Source of the DNA: Gemmatimonadaceae bacterium
GTDB lineage: Bacteria > Gemmatimonadota > Gemmatimonadetes > Gemmatimonadales > Gemmatimonadaceae
Direction: 5' to 3'
NCBI GenBank assembly: GCA_011525845.1
Contig: WYBP01000015.1
Coordinates: 1 to 46,722 of the forward strand
Length of the DNA: 46,722 nucleotides
The translations under genes were made by a program, and so were the position numbers. Below the pieces are notes generated by a model. It made no database searches, was not told the DNA's origin, and saw only the letters and a program-made list of their open reading frames with translations. Shown here piece by piece: positions 44,414 to 46,722 of this stretch (its first letter is position 1; each line of letters starts with the position of its first letter).

Positions 44414-44869
44414 ATGCGATCCATCTTCAACGCACCGGACCTCCGCGAGCTGCGCGACCGCCTCGCCGCCCTGGAGCCGAACTCTCCGCGCCGCTGGGGC
44501 CGCATGACCGCGCAGCAGGCCGTCTGCCACCTGAGTGACTGGCTCAAGGGAGTGCTCGGCGACCGACCGATCCCCGGCAAGGATCCGGGGCTCAGGATCA
44601 AGCTCATCCGGTTCATCGCCTTCAACACGCCCCTCCCGTGGCCGCGGGGATTCCCCACGTCACCGATGCAGGACCAGGAGAAGGGCGGGACACAGCCGAC
44701 CGCCTTCGCGGCGGACGTGGCCGAACTGGACGCGCTCCTGGTGCGCTTCGCCGCCACCGGCGGGATGGGCCTCCAGCCCCACAATCGCTGGGGGCGCATG
44801 TCGCGGGGCATGTGGGGGCGGTACGGGTATCGCCACGTGAACCACCACCTGCGGCAGTTCGGGCGCTAG
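44414..44869 (+). CDS. DUF1569 / DinB-like protein
   Basis: I use the ATG at 44414 (MRSIFNAPDLRELRDRLAAL), giving 151 residues. The DUF1569 pattern is clear: RRWGRMTAQQAVCHLSDWLKG near 26-46, LDALLVRFAATGG, and the C-terminal HNRWGRMSRGMWGR...HVNHHLRQFGR, with His residues placed as in the DinB-like four-helix metal site. Function of the family is unknown; thiol-S-transferase-like roles are known for other DinB-fold proteins. It converges with the regulator gene after it. Confidence 0.85.
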   Translation: MRSIFNAPDLRELRDRLAALEPNSPRRWGRMTAQQAVCHLSDWLKGVLGDRPIPGKDPGLRIKLIRFIAFNTPLPWPRGFPTSPMQDQEKGGTQPTAFAADVAELDALLVRFAATGGMGLQPHNRWGRMSRGMWGRYGYRHVNHHLRQFGR

Positions 44870-44907
44870 GGAGGCCACTCCCCGATCCACGCCCGCTCGC
44901 GAGCGTC

Positions 44908-45450
44908 CTACGGCTGCCGCACCGACGGCAGCATCAGGCCTTCGAGGAAGAACGCCGCGAGTTCGGCCCGGCCGCCGAGGCCCGACTTCTGGTAGACGGC
45001 GACGGCGTGCTGGCGCACCGTACGCTCGCTCCGCTGGGTGGCGGCGGCGATCTGCTTGTGGCCATGGCCCTTGAGCACCAGCAGCGCCACTTCGCGTTCG
45101 CTGGGCGTGAGGCCCCAGGCGGTGAACTGCTCGTCGATGGCGTGCCCCAGGCCGTCGAGCGCGGCCTCAGCTCGCTGCCGCCACGCATCACGCTCGGCCG
45201 CGCGCTCCGCCACGGCCGCCCGCGCGAGCGTCAACCCGGCGGCCGCGCGAGCCCACTGGCGCCAGAGATAGAGCGCGACGCCGCCGCTCACCAGCATCAG
45301 CGCGACCTCGATCAGGACGTGCGGCGTGAACCAATCCGTCGGCGCGTCGAAGTAGAGGTCGGTCGCGCCGCCCACCACCACGACCACCAGCACGGCCGAG
45401 ACGACCAGTCGAAGCCGCCGTGACTCGAGCGCGTCATCCTCTTGGGTCAC
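44908..45450 (-). CDS. Membrane-anchored LuxR-type transcriptional regulator
   Basis: The 180-residue product has two transmembrane helices (about 15-35, LVVSAVLVVVVVGGATDLY; and 44-63, HVLIEVALMLVSGGVALYLW) separated by a short loop. An Ala/Arg/Glu-rich coiled-coil-like linker (70-105) follows, then a LuxR helix-turn-helix: LTPSEREVALLVLKGHGHKQIA (114-135, read in parts) and SERTVRQHAVAVYQKSGLGGRAEL. There is no receiver domain. It would be a membrane-bound DNA-binding protein, possibly sensing envelope state; the target genes are unknown. The DUF2231 gene is divergent from it. Confidence 0.85.
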   Translation of the reverse strand: MTQEDDALESRRLRLVVSAVLVVVVVGGATDLYFDAPTDWFTPHVLIEVALMLVSGGVALYLWRQWARAAAGLTLARAAVAERAAERDAWRQRAEAALDGLGHAIDEQFTAWGLTPSEREVALLVLKGHGHKQIAAATQRSERTVRQHAVAVYQKSGLGGRAELAAFFLEGLMLPSVRQP

Positions 45451-45632
45451 CGCGAGCCTCGCGTGGGAAGGAGTTTCGGCAGATCTGTCGTCCGCCGGAG
45501 GGCATCCGGCATCCGTCGCATGGGCGGGAATCGCGTCATCTGCCCGATGGTGCTGCTCCGCGCCGACCCGGATCCTTCGCGTGAGGCCGCGGGACTTGCC
45601 CGACGGCCGTTCACGTTCCGGAGGATCCGACC

Positions 45633-46160
45633 ATGTTCGCTGCCCTTTCCAATCTGGTCCCGAACCCCCTGCACCCGGCAGTGGTGCATCTCCCGATCGC
45701 CCTCACGGTCCTGGTCCCGGCCTTCGCCGTCGGAGCCCTCGTCGCGATCCGGCACGGGGCACGACCCGTCCGCGCCTGGGGGATCACGACCGCGCTGCTC
45801 GCGACGCTCTCCCTGAGCGCCTGGGTCTCGCTCGAGACCGGAGCCGACCAGGAGGACCGCGTCGAGCGCGTCGTGACGGAACAGGCCATCCACTCCCACG
45901 AGGAGGCGGCCGAGGCCTTCCTCGCGCTCTCGTTGCTCGTGCTGGTGATCGCCGGGGCAGGACTCCTCAACGGCAGGATCGGCACGGGCGCCCGTCTCGC
46001 CGCCACCGCCGGCACGCTCGCGCTGATCGTGGCGGGCTACCGCGTCGGTCACTCCGGCGGGGCGCTCGTGTACCAGCATGGCGCGGCCTCCGCCTACACC
46101 TCCAGCGCCTCGATCCCGCTCACGGGTGAAAGAAACGCCGGCGGTGACCATGAGCGCTGA
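45633..46160 (+). CDS. DUF2231 membrane protein
   Basis: A 175-residue integral membrane protein with four helices. The N terminus NPLHPAVVHLPIALTVLVPAF carries the DUF2231 signature (L-H-P-x-x-V-H-x-P-I), and the second and third segments contain His residues (EQAIHSHEEAAEAF, read from the middle). Such proteins are often heme- or copper-linked membrane proteins of unknown function. A GGAGGAT ribosome-binding region lies at 45618-45624, ahead of the ATG. The polar C terminus is not conserved. Confidence 0.82.
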   Translation: MFAALSNLVPNPLHPAVVHLPIALTVLVPAFAVGALVAIRHGARPVRAWGITTALLATLSLSAWVSLETGADQEDRVERVVTEQAIHSHEEAAEAFLALSLLVLVIAGAGLLNGRIGTGARLAATAGTLALIVAGYRVGHSGGALVYQHGAASAYTSSASIPLTGERNAGGDHER

Positions 46161-46283
46161 GCGGCAGCAGCGCCGCGTCATCGACGGTCAGCCGCTCACT
46201 CGCACGGCCCACCGCCTCGCGGCACCCTGAAACGCGGATGTCGCAGCGCGCGTAGAGGTGCGCTTCACTCCGCCGAGGTTCGC

Positions 46284-46722
46284 ATGCGCAGGATGTCCCG
46301 TGTGGTCGCCGCTCTCGTGGGTATGGTGTCGATCGCCTCGTGCCGGAGTGCCGCGCCCGCCGTCTCCACCGCCCCCGTGCCGAGCACCGCGCGGGCGGTG
46401 TACGAGGGCACGGTCGCGGCGTTCCCCGAGAGTGGGACGGTGCAGGCCGCGTGGACGATCCGGATGGCGAGACGCCCGGGCGCGGACTCCCTCGTCTTCC
46501 TGCTCAACCGTGGCGTCACGATCTCGTCCCTCTCGGGCCGCGACGTGCAGCGGTACGAGACCTCGCGTGCCCGCGACCTGACGCGGCTCGCCGTGCACCT
46601 CGCGCCGCGCGCGGGCGCGGCGGAGGCGGAGTTCCGGCTGGAGTACGCGGGCCGGCTCCAGTTCAGCGAGGACCGGATCAACGGGCTCGCGCCAGAGTGG
46701 GTGGAGCTCGGGCTCGACAGCT
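46284..46722 (+). CDS. Lipoprotein, N-terminal part (cut by window edge; possibly M1-type peptidase)
   Basis: An open frame from ATG 46284 reaches the window edge without a stop, at least 146 residues. It starts MRRMSRVVAALVGMVSIASC, a lipoprotein signal with lipobox IASC (Cys20). The mature part is beta-rich (VQAAWTIRMARRPGADSLVF, then LTRLAVHLAPRAG) and ends INGLAPEWVELGLDS. This resembles the N-terminal beta domain that precedes the catalytic domain in M1-type aminopeptidase-like proteins. The catalytic part is not in the window, so the peptidase idea is tentative. Confidence 0.7.
   Translation, partial: MRRMSRVVAALVGMVSIASCRSAAPAVSTAPVPSTARAVYEGTVAAFPESGTVQAAWTIRMARRPGADSLVFLLNRGVTISSLSGRDVQRYETSRARDLTRLAVHLAPRAGAAEAEFRLEYAGRLQFSEDRINGLAPEWVELGLDS

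Overview
The window is about 47 kb of GC-rich bacterial chromosome. It opens inside the 5' third of a 16S rRNA gene on the minus strand. Lipopolysaccharide genes (LptE, LpxH, heptose-phosphate adenylyltransferase) show a Gram-negative envelope. The 16S text, the GC-rich codon use, a DUF5683 protein and a GlmU-like sugar nucleotidyltransferase of the kind seen in Bacteroidota and Gemmatimonadota together suggest Gemmatimonadota. That assignment is inference from reading; no database was searched.

Layout. 1-1400: 16S rRNA 5' part with two upstream promoters, then tRNA-Lys, tRNA-Arg and tRNA-Pro closed by an intrinsic terminator. 1435-4680: rdgB, rph, rfaE2, a small membrane protein, lptE and a thioesterase, all minus. 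4746-5504: lpxH on plus. 5516-9520 (minus): fhs, ridA, selD, tRNA-Sec and a DUF5683 protein. selD is itself a selenoprotein gene: an in-frame TGA sits where the catalytic Cys/Sec is expected, and a SECIS-like hairpin follows it. 9567-12998: secD-secF-tatD. 13140-20395: rimP-nusA-ylxQ-infB-rbfA-truB-ribF, the classical transcription/translation operon, with a promoter and an intrinsic terminator in its leader. 20574-22573: murA (natural Cys-to-Asp variant) and pgeF. 22624-24101: a DUF948-like membrane protein and a phospholipase-C-like protein on plus. 24076-31441: lipoprotein-serS-pcrA-gatC-gatA-gatB on minus.

31503-35430 (plus) carries a roadblock/LC7 protein, a single-domain response regulator, a mannose-1-phosphate guanylyltransferase, a GlmU-like protein and a WalJ-like metallo-hydrolase. 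35477-37428 is an inorganic-carbon module: beta-carbonic anhydrase facing the bicarbonate transporter SbtA and its PII-like partner SbtB. 37553-39639 is groES-groEL with a CIRCE operator.

39640-43141 is different in character: lower GC, more mixed codon use, long non-coding flanks. It holds a putative membrane-anchored PD-(D/E)XK protein, then an overlapping ATPase/HNH nuclease pair that reads as a Septu-like (PtuA/PtuB) anti-phage system. I regard it as a small defence island inserted in a housekeeping region. The right end (43142-46722) is accessory: a Tat-signal SDR epimerase, a DUF1569/DinB-like protein, a membrane-bound LuxR-type regulator, a DUF2231 membrane protein and the start of a lipoprotein cut by the window edge.

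The native promoters read here are all TTGACN-like with 16-17 bp spacers and TAnnnT -10 boxes, so ordinary sigma-70 rules seem to apply.
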